From: Rudanella lutea DSM 19387
Lineage (GTDB): Bacteria > Bacteroidota > Bacteroidia > Cytophagales > Spirosomataceae
Direction of reading: 5' to 3'
DNA length: 64,000 nucleotides
Assembly: GCF_000383955.1 (NCBI RefSeq)
Contig: NZ_KB913013.1
Location: 539,694 to 603,693 of the forward strand
In this document: positions 1-9,504 of the stretch, piece after piece
Numbering within the stretch: position 1 is the stretch's first letter
Layout: each line of letters opens with the position of its first letter
Notes under the pieces: model-generated
What the model was told of the DNA's origin: nothing
Seen by the model: only the letters and a program-made list of their open reading frames with translations
Databases searched by the model: none
Program-made: the position numbers and the translations under genes

Positions 1-1244
1 GCCCCCACCGAACCCATCGGCAGATTTACGGCCATGGCCAGTTCGGCGGCTGCCCCTTTCTTACCACCCAGCGCGCCAGCGGGTAGTTTACCGCTTTCGG
101 CAAACGCCTGCTTGAGCGTCTCCAGCGAGCCCGTAGCCAGCTGCATACCGGCCCCGTTGGGTACGGCGAGGTACGCGTACCCCCAGTCGATGCGCACGTT
201 GTCGCCTTTCTTTTTCAGAACGGGCTGCTCCTGCGTCCCCACCGTGAGCCAGCGGAAATTACCCGACTGCCCCGCATCTGTAACCACGCCCTGCCCCGCG
301 GTGTTGGTGGCTACCGCAGCCGATTCGCCAAAGAATACTTCCACCTTGTGGGCTTTACCGTCGCGCGCACGGGCGTTGAACGTCACATATGTAACCGGGC
401 GGGCTACCACCTCCAGATCTTCCAGCAGCAGGGGCGACAGGAAATTGACCTTCAGGTCGACAGGCCCTGCCGTAAACGTGTATTCGGTTTGGGTGGCCGT
501 CACTTTCACGTCGGTTTGGGTGGCTTTGGCGAGCGTGGGCACCTCGGCCGGGCTCACCAACCCCACATCAATAATGGCCCCACCGACTGGGCTCACGCAA
601 TGCGCAGCCAGCACGTTTCGACCGGGCTTGAGGGCTTTCTGCCCCTCAGCCGAGAGCGGCAGGTAGATATGGTCGCCCGCGCAGCATTTTTTCTGGAGAA
701 TCTGCACGCCATTGAGATACACCTCCACATCGTCGTCGTGGCTAATAGCCAGCAAGAGTTTCGAGGGGTCGGTTTTACCGTCGTACGTAAACTCACGCCG
801 AACATGAATCCCGTTTTTATCGGACCGGCTGCTGTTCCAGACCGTGCGGGCATCGGGGGTATTGCCAAACGGACCGGGGCCGGTTTTCCAGCCCTCAGCC
901 TTGTAATCGAGTTGCTGCCAACCCGGCTGTGGCTGCTCAAAGGTGTACTGCGCCATGTAGGGCTTCGCTTCGCCGGTGGGCAATAAGGCATTGTACACGG
1001 TTGGAGGGGCTCCGAGAAACCCATACGCTTTGCCATCGACGCGCACCACGCCTTCGAGCGACTGTGGCTTGCCGGTCCAGTGGCGGGTGGGACTATCGTT
1101 GAGGTTGTCGGTATTGCTCCAGAGGCTAAAGTAAGGGTCGTGCGTCACCAGCGGGTACGAAGGGGGCCGGAGCGTTTGGGCCTGTGCCGGACCAACCGTC
1201 AGGGCCGAGGCCAGCAGGATAAGTTGAAGAGATAGTTTGGTCAT
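1..1244 (-). CDS. GtaA-type glutaminase-like secreted protein (DUF4964/DUF5127), 3' end cut by window edge
   Basis: The frame is open from the ATG at 1242-1244 to the left edge, 414 codons, so the C-terminal half is missing. Residues 1-22 form a Sec signal peptide ending AQA. Just after it, residues 25-42 read RPPSYPLVTHDPYFSLWS and are followed by W.G.PQSLEG..RVDGK.YGFLG, the hallmark of the DUF4964 N-terminal domain. A beta-sandwich region resembling DUF5127 follows. In the family these domains precede DUF4965 and DUF1793 in large exported proteins annotated as glutaminase A or as uncharacterised glycoside hydrolases. The catalytic part lies outside the window, so the activity is inferred. 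It is transcribed away from the hydrolase at 1421. Confidence 0.8.
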   Translation of the reverse strand, partial: MTKLSLQLILLASALTVGPAQAQTLRPPSYPLVTHDPYFSLWSNTDNLNDSPTRHWTGKPQSLEGVVRVDGKAYGFLGAPPTVYNALLPTGEAKPYMAQYTFEQPQPGWQQLDYKAEGWKTGPGPFGNTPDARTVWNSSRSDKNGIHVRREFTYDGKTDPSKLLLAISHDDDVEVYLNGVQILQKKCCAGDHIYLPLSAEGQKALKPGRNVLAAHCVSPVGGAIIDVGLVSPAEVPTLAKATQTDVKVTATQTEYTFTAGPVDLKVNFLSPLLLEDLEVVARPVTYVTFNARARDGKAHKVEVFFGESAAVATNTAGQGVVTDAGQSGNFRWLTVGTQEQPVLKKKGDNVRIDWGYAYLAVPNGAGMQLATGSLETLKQAFAESGKLPAGALGGKKGAAAELAMAVNLPMGSVG

Positions 1245-1420
1245 TCGTGTACAGTTAGCAGCCGGTGAGTCGCCAGCCGCTTCATAAAGACATAAAACGG
1301 GGGAGTGTCTACTAATTGGGGCCTGAAATTTCGTTAATCGAACCAACTGACCCCGCAACGAAAACCGCCAAACGGCTCGCCGTGTACCTTTACGGTTCGA
1401 ACTCTCCTTTTCGACACAAT

Positions 1421-2400
1421 ATGCTACGCGCCTTGCTCTTTTTGGGAGCTTTCCTACTCGGCTCTTCCTTAACCTCCGCTCAGATCGGCCCTACGGGTGG
1501 CCGCGACACCTCGTTTACGGTACGCAAATCGTTTATTCAGGAGAAGAAACGGCACCCGAACATTACCCTCGTCGACTCTGCGCTGCCGTCGGGTGTGCGC
1601 GTGACACGCAACCTTCCGTACAGCACCCCGACACCCGGCCGCTCCCTCGTCCTCGACGTGTACGCGCCCCCTCGGAGCCGTACGCGCCAGCACCCGGCCG
1701 TACTGATGATTCACGGGGGCGGATGGCGCTCTGGCGACCGCTCGCACAACAATACCCTGGCCGGGCGACTTGCCGAGCGGGGCTTTGTGGCTATTCCGGT
1801 TGAATATCGGCTGTCGACGGAGGCTCTGTACCCGGCTTCGGTACATGATGTGAAGGCGGCCCTCCGCTGGATGCGGGCCAATGCCAAACGCTACCAGATC
1901 GACCCGAACCGGATAGCGGTGCTGGGGTTTTCGTCGGGTGGGCAACTGGCCGCGCTCATCGGTAGTACCAACGAAAATCCGGCCTTTGAAGGTGCGGGTG
2001 GGCATCCGACTCAATCGAGCCGGGTGCAGGCTGTGGTTGATATTGACGGGATTCTGGCGTTTATCCACCCTGAGTCGGGCGAAGGCAACGACACCCGGTC
2101 GACCTCGGCGGCTACGTACTGGTTTGGGTACTCTAAATCCGAAAAACCAGAGCTCTGGAACGAGGCTTCGGCCCTGCATCAGGCCGGGCCCACACCCCAC
2201 CTATGTTGTTTCTGAATAGCTCCGTGGAGCGGATGCATGCCGGGCGGGATGATCTGATCAAAAAGCTAAACGGACTTGGTATTTACACCGAAGTACACAC
2301 CTTTGCCGACGCTCCCCACACGTTCCTCTTTTTCGAGCCGTGGTTTACCCCGACGCTCAACCACATCACCGGGTTTCTGAACCAGACCTTAAAAAAGTAG
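1421..2400 (+). pseudogene. Alpha/beta hydrolase of the BD-FAE/esterase type, interrupted by a -1 frameshift
   Basis: The ATG at 1421 opens a signal peptide (MLRALLFLGAFLLGSSLTSA). The oxyanion motif HGGGW and nucleophile elbow GFSSGG (Ser171) follow, as in exported carbohydrate esterases. The frame then stops at 2215, after about 265 codons. The missing C-terminus, with the catalytic-His motif DAPHTFLFF, continues in the next frame from about 2196 to 2400. Restoring one C in the run at 2189-2191 would give AGPHTPPMLFLNSSVERMHAG as a seamless joint (first 20 residues normal for the fold). So either one base was lost from a homopolymer, giving a dead gene, or this is a sequencing error. Product without the His loop should be inactive. 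Confidence 0.75.
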
Positions 2401-2450
2401 TCTGGGGTTTTAGTTTTGCCCTCAATGGTATGGTTTCAGTATCACCTGAC

Positions 2451-2709
2451 CCGCGAAAAAGGGCTTTATCCGCGCCGTTCGCAGACTAATTTGTTTGGAT
2501 TTAAATGGCACGCGGATGACACAGATCAAGCAGATTGACGCTGATAGTTTTGATGCTTAATTCGTGAAAATTAGCTTAATCCGTGTCATCCGCGTGCCAA
2601 TTCATTTAAATAATCGCACGCGAATGACGCGAATTGCCGGATTTACGCTGATTACTTTTAATCCGTGAAAATCACCCTGATCCGCGCCATTCGCGTCCCA
2701 ATTCATTTC
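2451..2709. repeat. Tandem hairpin repeats of the CGCGGATGACAC family (two whole units and a right-half remnant)
   Basis: This fills most of the 323-base gene-free gap 2401-2723. Unit 1 (2501-2609) has a left arm TTAAATGGCACGCGGATGAC and a right arm at about 2579-2609 that is nearly its reverse complement. Unit 2 (2613-2709) repeats the plan with diverged arms (CACGCGAATGACGCG and CGCGCCATTCGCGTCCCAAT). A worn right arm alone is seen at 2451-2498. The loops share GTGAAAAT. Each unit can fold into a long hairpin. There is no open reading frame and no transposase. Confidence 0.75.
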
Positions 2710-2723
2710 ATTCGTCGCCCTGC

Positions 2724-3974
2724 TTAAAACCGATCAAGTCGGAATGGCGTAAGATCCATACTTTCTGGACGGTTGGCCACGGTTTCGGCGACCAGCAGAC
2801 CAGTAGCAGGCCCCAGACTCAGCCCCATCATGCCATGACCGGTGGCCAGCGTGAGGTTGTCGAACCGGCCCGCCCGGCCAATATACGGCAGGCCATCGGG
2901 CGAGCAGGGCCGCAGTCCACGCCATACGGCATCCACGGCGGGCATCTGTACAGGCAGTTCGGGGTAGTACTGATTAATCGACTCGGCAATGCCTCGCACC
3001 CGGTTCAGATTCACGGTCAGGTCGGTGCCGGCCACTTCGAGCGTGCCCGCAAACCGAAGGTCGCTACCCATCGGCGTGGCCGTGGCGCGCGCTTCGAGCA
3101 TGATGGCCGGTACGCGCACGTTGGGTGTAAGCCCACGCAGCATAAAGCTGTATCCTTTGCCTCCCTGCAACGACAGGCTCACCCCCAGCCGGGCGGCAAT
3201 CTCCGGCGACCAGGCTCCGCCCGCAACTACCACCTCATCCACAGGCATTTCACCACCAGCCGTTTGCACCGTCGTGACCCGGTTGCCACTCGTTCCAAAA
3301 CCCGTTACAGCCGTGCCCGTCACAAACCCGACCCCCTGCCCACGCAGGTAATCGAGCAGAGCGCGCACCAGCGCGCCGGGGTTCAGGTGCGCATCGCCGG
3401 GGTAGTACACCGCCCCCCGCACATCCACGCGGACGTCGGGTTCCAGGTCCTGCACCTGCGCGCCATTGAGCACCTGCGCTTCGATACCCGCCCGGTTGGC
3501 CACCTCGGCTTCTTCGGCCATCTCATGCTCGGCCGATGCCGTTTTGTAGAGCATAAACAAGCCTCGCTCCTGCCAGCCAAAATCGGCCAGCGGGCTCGCC
3601 GAACCGGCCAGTTCGATGTAGAGTTTCTTGCTCAGCAGGCTCAGGTCGCGCAGGGCCGGAATAGCCCGTTCGACGTGCCGGGCGTTGGCATGCCGGTAAA
3701 ATAACCAGCCCCACCGCAGCAGGTCGGCACTCAGCCGGGGCCGCACATAAAACGGGCTTGTCGACCGGAGCATCCAGCGCATTCCCTTCGCAATCATGCC
3801 CGGCTGAGCCAGCGGGATAATGTGGCTTGGGACAATCATACCCGCGTTGCCAAACGAACACCCATCCGTGATGGGGTTCTGATCGAAAACGGTAACGCGG
3901 TAACCCGCCCGGTGCAGGTAATAAGCCGAACTAAGCCCGACTATGCCCCCGCCAATGATACCTACGTGTGTCAT
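2724..3974 (-). CDS. FAD-dependent amino-acid oxidoreductase (DadA family), probable D-hydroxyproline dehydrogenase
   Basis: 416 residues, the usual length for DadA-type enzymes. The N-terminus MTHVGIIGGGIVGLSSAYYL carries the GxGxxG dinucleotide fold. The C-terminal LRPCSPDGLPYIG and TGHGMMGLSLGPATG stretches are the FAD/substrate signature of the DAO superfamily. In the cell it would oxidise cis-4-hydroxy-D-proline to 1-pyrroline-4-hydroxy-2-carboxylate and pass electrons to the respiratory chain. The substrate is assigned from context: its start overlaps by four bases (ATGA) the stop of the 4-hydroxyproline epimerase gene, and a DapA-family gene lies upstream on the same strand. D-proline or a general D-amino acid is the alternative. 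Confidence 0.85.
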   Translation of the reverse strand: MTHVGIIGGGIVGLSSAYYLHRAGYRVTVFDQNPITDGCSFGNAGMIVPSHIIPLAQPGMIAKGMRWMLRSTSPFYVRPRLSADLLRWGWLFYRHANARHVERAIPALRDLSLLSKKLYIELAGSASPLADFGWQERGLFMLYKTASAEHEMAEEAEVANRAGIEAQVLNGAQVQDLEPDVRVDVRGAVYYPGDAHLNPGALVRALLDYLRGQGVGFVTGTAVTGFGTSGNRVTTVQTAGGEMPVDEVVVAGGAWSPEIAARLGVSLSLQGGKGYSFMLRGLTPNVRVPAIMLEARATATPMGSDLRFAGTLEVAGTDLTVNLNRVRGIAESINQYYPELPVQMPAVDAVWRGLRPCSPDGLPYIGRAGRFDNLTLATGHGMMGLSLGPATGLLVAETVANRPESMDLTPFRLDRF

Positions 3975-4975
3975 ACTACCTGAAAACCAAAGCGGTACGG
4001 ATCGTTTTGATCCAAAATAAGGTGATTATACCCATGAATAATGGCCCAGCCTTCAATACTCGGCACAATAGCGGGTTTTCCGGCCAGCGTGGTCTCGGCT
4101 TCGATGCGTCCGTTGAAAATGGAGCCGATGATGCTTTCGTGTACAAAGGTTTCGCCCGGTTTGAGCCGCCCCTGTGCGTACCACTGCGCCATACGCGCCG
4201 AGGTACCGGTGCCGCAGGGCGAACGGTCGATGGCTTTGTCACCGTAAAAAACAGCGTTGCGGGCCGTCGACGACTCCTGAATAGGTGTGCCTGTCCAGAG
4301 TACATGGCTCAGCCCGTTGATGGTCGGGTTTTCGGGGTGCACAAACGTGTGCTCGGCGTTGATCCGCTGCCGCATCACCCGTGCCCAGTCGACGAGCTGA
4401 CTCGCATTGAAATGCTCCAGACCGGGAAAATTGGGTTGCGGATCGACAATAGCGTAAAAATTACCGCCATAGGCCACATCGACCACCAGCTCGCCCAGAT
4501 CGGGGCATTCCACTGCAATTTTTTCGGCGGCCAGGTAAGACTTGATGTTCGTGATCTTCACCGACTTCACCTTTTTCCCTTCCTGAACGTACTCGGCCCG
4601 CACCAGCCCGGCCGGCACTTCGAGGTTGAGTACACCGGGGGTTTTCGGCACAATCAACCCCTGCTCAATAGCTACAGTTACGGTACCAATGGTGCCATGC
4701 CCGCACATGGGCAGGCAACCCGACGTCTCGATAAACAGCACCCCAGCATCGTTGGCCGGGTCGATAGGTGGGTACAGGATACTGCCCGACATCATGTCGT
4801 GACCCCTCGGCTCAAACATGAGCGACTGCCGAATCCAGTCGTACTCCCGCAGAAAATGCTGCCGCTTTTCGCTCATGGAGTTGCCCACCAGATGCGGGAT
4901 ACTCCCGCCCGTAACGACCCGAACGGGGTTGCCGCAGGTATGCGCGTCGATGCAGAAAAAATGGTAATCTGGCAT
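3971..4975 (-). CDS. 4-hydroxyproline 2-epimerase (proline racemase family)
   Basis: 334 residues. Both catalytic cysteines of the racemase family are present: Cys91 in MCGHGTIGT and Cys254 in DRSPCGTGTSA. The first site is Cys rather than Thr, which separates epimerases from the trans-3-hydroxyproline dehydratases. The reaction is trans-4-hydroxy-L-proline to cis-4-hydroxy-D-proline, in the cytoplasm. It feeds the oxidoreductase whose start it overlaps at 3971-3974. The epimerase start MPDYHFFCIDAHTCGNPVR is standard for the family. Proline racemase is less likely given the neighbours. Confidence 0.9.
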   Translation of the reverse strand: MPDYHFFCIDAHTCGNPVRVVTGGSIPHLVGNSMSEKRQHFLREYDWIRQSLMFEPRGHDMMSGSILYPPIDPANDAGVLFIETSGCLPMCGHGTIGTVTVAIEQGLIVPKTPGVLNLEVPAGLVRAEYVQEGKKVKSVKITNIKSYLAAEKIAVECPDLGELVVDVAYGGNFYAIVDPQPNFPGLEHFNASQLVDWARVMRQRINAEHTFVHPENPTINGLSHVLWTGTPIQESSTARNAVFYGDKAIDRSPCGTGTSARMAQWYAQGRLKPGETFVHESIIGSIFNGRIEAETTLAGKPAIVPSIEGWAIIHGYNHLILDQNDPYRFGFQVV

Positions 4976-5013
4976 TGCTAATGCAGTATGAAGTGATTAA
5001 GGGTTTAGGAGTT

Positions 5014-5130
5014 AATGAACAATGAACAATGAACAATGAACAATGAACAATGAACAATTTATAATTCATAAACTGATAATCAGCACCATTATTCATTATT
5101 CATTATCCATTGTACATTATCCATTCATTT
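5014..5130. repeat. AATGNNN heptad hairpin (six exact AATGAAC copies plus inverted arm)
   Basis: Six perfect tandem copies of AATGAAC lie at 5014-5055. After an AT-rich loop, 5088-5130 reads as the complement of AATGAAT/AATGGAT/AATGTAC heptads. The transcript of the operon would form a long A/U hairpin between the deaminase and epimerase genes. The same family recurs at 40123-40238 and 54891-54988, always between co-directional genes. Confidence 0.8.
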
Positions 5131-5138
5131 AGCCTCCC

Positions 5139-6053
5139 CTACTGAGCAACAGTCAGGTTTGGGCGTACGGCCAGCTGTTTCTGAATAATCGCCCAAACTC
5201 GCTCACGCTCTTCGCCTTCGAGCACCAGGCGGGGAGCCCGCACATACTCCGAACCAATTTCGGTAGCCGTAGCGGCCAGCTTGATGTACTGCACCAGCTT
5301 GGGCAGAATATCCAGTTCGAGCAGGGGCATAAACCAGCCGTAGAGCGCGCGGGCAGCTTCGAGCTGACCCGCTTTCATCATATCGTACAAAGCCACCGTT
5401 TCCGCTGGGAACGCATCCACCAGACCTGCCACCCAGCCGTCGGCACCCACAGCGAGGGCTTCGAGGGCGAGGGTGTCTACCCCGTTCAGAATCTTGAACC
5501 GGTCGCCAAAGGCATTGCGCATCCTGACAATGTTCGTCACGTCGCGGGTCGACTCTTTCACGGCCTGAATGTTGGGTAACTCGGCCAGTTGCTCAAACAT
5601 GGCAATCGTCGTCATGATCTTGTAATCGACCGGGTTATTGTAAATCATCACCGGCAGTGACGTCGACTCGGCTACGGTACGGAAAAACGTGACTGTCTCG
5701 CGCGAATCGGCAAAGTAGCGCATCGGCGGCAACAGCATAAGGCCATGGGCCCCGGCGGCTTCGGCCTCGCGGGCACAAGCCACGGCTTCGCGGGTTGCCT
5801 GCTCCACCACGTTCATGATTACGGGCACCCGGCCGGCGCTTACATCAAGGCCACACTCCAGCAAGTCGAGTTTTTCGGGGCGGGTGAGCGTACTGGCTTC
5901 GCCCAGCGAGCCACCAATGATGAGGCCGTGTACGCCCGCGTCGATCTGAGCGTGCAGGTTCTTTTCAAAAAGGGCCAGATCGAGCCGGTCGTCGGCGGTG
6001 AAGGGAGTCAGCAGGGCGGGGTACACACCTTCCCATTGTACAGGCATTGACAT
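5139..6053 (-). CDS. DapA/NanA-family lyase or deaminase, probable pyrroline-4-hydroxy-2-carboxylate deaminase
   Basis: 304 residues forming one TIM barrel of the dihydrodipicolinate synthase family. The Schiff-base lysine is Lys166 (QAVKEST) and the conserved tyrosine is Tyr138 (MIYNNPVDY). GGSLGEASTL replaces the GTTGE motif of true DapA. In hydroxyproline degraders a member of this family converts pyrroline-4-hydroxy-2-carboxylate to 2-oxoglutarate semialdehyde. The place at the head of the epimerase/oxidoreductase operon supports that role. The last enzyme, oxoglutarate semialdehyde dehydrogenase, is not next to it. A different 2-keto-acid aldolase is possible. Confidence 0.8.
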   Translation of the reverse strand: MSMPVQWEGVYPALLTPFTADDRLDLALFEKNLHAQIDAGVHGLIIGGSLGEASTLTRPEKLDLLECGLDVSAGRVPVIMNVVEQATREAVACAREAEAAGAHGLMLLPPMRYFADSRETVTFFRTVAESTSLPVMIYNNPVDYKIMTTIAMFEQLAELPNIQAVKESTRDVTNIVRMRNAFGDRFKILNGVDTLALEALAVGADGWVAGLVDAFPAETVALYDMMKAGQLEAARALYGWFMPLLELDILPKLVQYIKLAATATEIGSEYVRAPRLVLEGEERERVWAIIQKQLAVRPNLTVAQ

Positions 6054-6226
6054 AGTTAGTTCGGAGTTATGCGTTACGTGTTTTGAGGTAGCCGTCAGGC
6101 GGTCGAAAGTATAGCCTCAAATTTCGGCCGGTTTCGGTCCGTAGCCTTGCACCTTCTTTGGCCGGTTCTAATACAATTTTCACCAGTATCACTCAACTAT
6201 CGGCACATCTCCTTATTTTTAGTACC

Positions 6227-7111
6227 ATGAAGCCTCTACTATTCCGGGTTCCTTCGGTTGATACCCGCTCGTTTCGGGTACAAGTCGACCGGGGGCCGTA
6301 CTTTTACGATCGGCTGCATTTCCACCCCGAATACCAGCTGACCCTCATTCGGGAAGGCACCGGCACGCAGGTGGTTGGCGACCGCATCGATCAGTTTCGA
6401 CCTTTCGACATCTTATTGCTGGGCACCAACCTACCCCACGTTTTTCGTAACGATCCGGCTTATTTTGAGCCCGGCTCCTCCTTGCAATCGCTTTCGTATT
6501 CGGTGTACCTGCGTTTCGACCCGGCACAGGGCCCACTGTTTGGCCTGCCTGAGCTCGACCACCTGACCACGCTCTTTACCGAGTCGCGCCACGGGATTCG
6601 GTTGCGTATGGGGCAAGCCTGCGACCTTACCGAAAAGCTGGAACAACTGCACACCCTCCGCCCCTTTGAGCAACTCACCCAACTCCTCACTGTTCTCGAT
6701 GGGTTAACGACCCACCCCGGCCGCGAAATGCTCTCGGCCGTAGCCTACGAGAAGCCCCGCCGACCCGACGACCATCAGCGGCTCGACCGGGTGTTTGCGT
6801 ACATCATGCGGCATTACGCCCAGCCCATCACGCTCGACGATGTAGCGGCCGAAGCAAACCTGACGCCGGGGGCTTTCTGCCGGTTTTTCCGGCTACACAC
6901 CCGCAAAACGTACTCGCAGCTCCTCAACGAAGTGCGGGTCGAACACGCGTGCCGGTTGCTTCAGGAAACCCCGCAGCCTGTGAGTCAGATTGCCCTCGCC
7001 TGTGGCTACCCAAACCTGTCGCATTTCAACCGGCAGTTCCGGCAGATTACGGGTATGACCCCAAGCCGGTATCTGCGCACCCTGCACGATCATCCGCAAA
7101 CCGACGAGTAG
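6227..7111 (+). CDS. AraC-family transcriptional regulator, likely of the hydroxyproline operon
   Basis: The ATG at 6227 (MKPLLFRVPSVDTRSFRVQ) is chosen because the family homology begins there. An earlier in-frame codon at 6158 adds only low-complexity sequence. Residues 1-90 are a cupin sensor part with FHPEYQLTLIREG and GDRIDQFRPFDILLLG. The last 100 residues carry two helix-turn-helix motifs (LDDVAAEANLTPGAFCRFF and ISQIALACGYPN-like ending in GMTPSRYLR). It is divergent from the epimerase operon across 173 bases, the usual place for a local activator. The inducer, perhaps hydroxyproline, is a guess. Confidence 0.85.
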   Translation: MKPLLFRVPSVDTRSFRVQVDRGPYFYDRLHFHPEYQLTLIREGTGTQVVGDRIDQFRPFDILLLGTNLPHVFRNDPAYFEPGSSLQSLSYSVYLRFDPAQGPLFGLPELDHLTTLFTESRHGIRLRMGQACDLTEKLEQLHTLRPFEQLTQLLTVLDGLTTHPGREMLSAVAYEKPRRPDDHQRLDRVFAYIMRHYAQPITLDDVAAEANLTPGAFCRFFRLHTRKTYSQLLNEVRVEHACRLLQETPQPVSQIALACGYPNLSHFNRQFRQITGMTPSRYLRTLHDHPQTDE

Positions 7112-7213
7112 CCCCTCAGCCGACCGTTACCATCCGTGTAATTGTCATTTGGCAAATGTACCAAACGGGCTTTTTTTGTGTAGAAAAACAAGGGGGCGAA
7201 CCTGTAGGCCCCG

Positions 7214-7245
7214 CACTCTTTCGCTCATTCACTCTTTTACTCTTT
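7214..7245 (+). repeat. CACTCWTT octad tract
   Basis: Four octads (CACTCTTT, CGCTCATT, CACTCTTT, TACTCTTT) stand end to end just before the peptidase ATG at 7256. GCCCCG before it and ACCGCC after it look like remains of the GC-rich box seen whole at 32231 and 37596. Confidence 0.7.
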
Positions 7246-7255
7246 ATACCGCCTA

Positions 7256-9472
7256 ATGCGCTTTACTTCTTTTTTGTATCCACGGGTAGCCACCGCCCTG
7301 CTGTTGGGTCTGGTGAGTACGCCGTTTTTATCGCTCGGACAGGGCCGGGGCGCCGGTGGACGCTGGTCGGCCGACGGGCGTACCCTGGTAGCCGTTGACA
7401 ACAACGGTATCGTCCGCACCGACGTTGTCAATGGGCAATCGACCGTACTGGTACCCGCTGCCCAGCTCAAACGCCCCGACGTTCGGACGGGCGATACCCC
7501 GGCCCCCTTGCCTGTTGCTGACTTCGAGTTCAGCCGCGACTCCAGCAAGGTGCTTCTATTTACGAATACGGCCCGGGTTTGGCGGTACAACTCACGCGGA
7601 GACTACTACCTCCTCGACCGGGCCTCGGGTACGGTTCGGCGGGTAGGAGCCGGTCAGCCGGGGCAGTCGCTGCTGTACGCCAAACTCTCGCCCGACGGCA
7701 GCCGGGTTGCCTACGTGAGCCGCAATAATATCTATGTGGAAGATGCCGCCAACCCCGGCAAAGCCACCGCCCTGACCACCGACGGCACCCGCAAACGCAT
7801 CAACGGTACGTTTGATTGGGTATACGAAGAAGAATTTGGGTGCCGCGACGGGTTCCGGTGGAGCCCCGACAGCAAGCAGATCGCGTACTGGCAGGTCGAC
7901 GCGACCAACATCCGCGATTACCTGATGATCAACACCACCGATTCGGTGTACTCGCGGGTGATTCCGGTCGAGTACCCGAAAGTAGGTGAAGCCCCCTCGC
8001 CCACCCGGATCGGGGTGGTGAGCGCGTCGGGCGGAGCCACTACCTGGCTCCAGATTCCGGGCGACCCGCAACAGCACTACCTCACCCGGATGGAATGGGT
8101 TCCCTCGGGCAATACCCTTATCATTCAGCAACTCAACCGCAAGCAAAACAGCAGTATCCTGTTTCTGGGACAGCCCAACGGCTCGGTAACGCCCATTCAC
8201 CGCGAAACCGATGCAGCCTGGATCGACGCCAAAGCCCGCTGGAACGGGGGCGACCCAAGCGGCTGGGAATGGCTCGACGGTGGTAAGTCGTTTTTGTGGG
8301 TTTCGGAGAAAGACGGCTGGCGGCATCTCTACCGCATCACAACCAACGGCAAAACCGAAACGCTGCTCACGCCGGGGAAGTACGACATGGCCAAAATTAA
8401 CCGCATCGACGAAGCGGGCGGTTACGTGTATTTTACGGCCTCGCCCGAAAACCCCATTCAGCGGTATCTGTTCCGGGTTCGGCTCGACGGGAAAGGCAAG
8501 CACGAACGGCTGACACCGGCCGGGCAGGTGGGTACACACGATTACAACGTGTCGCCCGACGGCCGATACGCCCTGCATTCGTTCAACAGTCACCAGCAGA
8601 CTCCCGTGCGGGAATGGGTGCAACTGCCCGATCATAAAGTAGTCCGGCCACTGGGTGGCAATCTGGGAACCCGGCCCGGTCGGGATGTGCGCTTCTTCAC
8701 CGTTACAACGGCCGACGGCGTGACGCTCGACGGCTGGATGGTACGCCCTGCCAACTTCGACAGTACGAAGAAGTACCCGGTGGTGTTTCATGTGTATGGC
8801 GAGCCTGCCAGCGTGACCACCAACGATGTGTTCTCGGCGGGCAGCAACAACCTGTTTGCCGGCGACATGGCTAAGGCAGGGTATTGCTACGTAGCCCTCG
8901 ACAACCGGGGGACGCCTAACCTCAAAGGAGCTGCCTGGCGCAAGAGCATCTACCGGCAAATCGGTCGACTCAATATCCGGGATCAGGCTATGGGCGCGCG
9001 CAAGTTGTTTGAGCAACACGCCTGGCTCGACACCAGCCGCGTAGCCGTTTGGGGCTGGAGCGGGGGCGGCTCTACCACGCTGCACCTGCTGTTTCAGTAC
9101 CCCGAAATTTATAAGACCGGCATTGCCATTGCGGCCGTTGCCAACCAGTTGTTTTACGACAACATCTATCAGGAACGGTACATGGGTCTGCCGCAGGAAA
9201 ACCGCGAGGACTTTGTGGCCGGATCGCCGATTACCTACGCCAAAAACCTGCGCGGCAACCTGCTTTACATTCACGGTACCGGCGACGACAACGTGCATTA
9301 CGACAATGCCGAGGTGCTCGTCAACGAGTTGGTGAAGCATAATAAGCAGTTTCAGTTTATGGCTTACCCCAACCGAACCCACGGCATCTCGGAAGGCGAA
9401 GGCACCACCGAACACCTGCGCACGCTGTACACCAAATTCCTGACTGAACACTGCCCACCGGGTCCGCGATAA
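7256..9472 (+). CDS. Dipeptidyl peptidase IV-type S9 peptidase, exported
   Basis: 738 residues. A signal peptide covers about residues 1-28 (hydrophobic VATALLLGLVSTPFLSLGQ). A beta-propeller (DPPIV_N) spans roughly 40-490 and includes WVYEEEFG, equivalent to the double-Glu motif that anchors the free N-terminus of substrates. The alpha/beta hydrolase part has Ser602 in GWSGGG, Asp677 in GDDNVH and His709 in NRTHGI. Such enzymes remove X-Pro or X-Ala dipeptides in the periplasm. With the M1 aminopeptidase downstream and hydroxyproline catabolism upstream it suggests use of proline-rich or hydroxyproline-rich protein. Confidence 0.92.
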   Translation: MRFTSFLYPRVATALLLGLVSTPFLSLGQGRGAGGRWSADGRTLVAVDNNGIVRTDVVNGQSTVLVPAAQLKRPDVRTGDTPAPLPVADFEFSRDSSKVLLFTNTARVWRYNSRGDYYLLDRASGTVRRVGAGQPGQSLLYAKLSPDGSRVAYVSRNNIYVEDAANPGKATALTTDGTRKRINGTFDWVYEEEFGCRDGFRWSPDSKQIAYWQVDATNIRDYLMINTTDSVYSRVIPVEYPKVGEAPSPTRIGVVSASGGATTWLQIPGDPQQHYLTRMEWVPSGNTLIIQQLNRKQNSSILFLGQPNGSVTPIHRETDAAWIDAKARWNGGDPSGWEWLDGGKSFLWVSEKDGWRHLYRITTNGKTETLLTPGKYDMAKINRIDEAGGYVYFTASPENPIQRYLFRVRLDGKGKHERLTPAGQVGTHDYNVSPDGRYALHSFNSHQQTPVREWVQLPDHKVVRPLGGNLGTRPGRDVRFFTVTTADGVTLDGWMVRPANFDSTKKYPVVFHVYGEPASVTTNDVFSAGSNNLFAGDMAKAGYCYVALDNRGTPNLKGAAWRKSIYRQIGRLNIRDQAMGARKLFEQHAWLDTSRVAVWGWSGGGSTTLHLLFQYPEIYKTGIAIAAVANQLFYDNIYQERYMGLPQENREDFVAGSPITYAKNLRGNLLYIHGTGDDNVHYDNAEVLVNELVKHNKQFQFMAYPNRTHGISEGEGTTEHLRTLYTKFLTEHCPPGPR

Positions 9473-9504
9473 ACGGGGGTGGTTTTACCATCGGCACCGG
9501 CTGA

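Noticed and set aside
5014-5055. Possible CRISPR-like array in the AATGAAC tandem
   Set aside because: Units of seven bases with no spacers and no cas genes.
7592-9451. 619-codon open frame antisense to the S9 peptidase gene
   Set aside because: It mirrors a GC-rich coding strand, shows no recognisable motif, and the sense frame has a complete catalytic triad.
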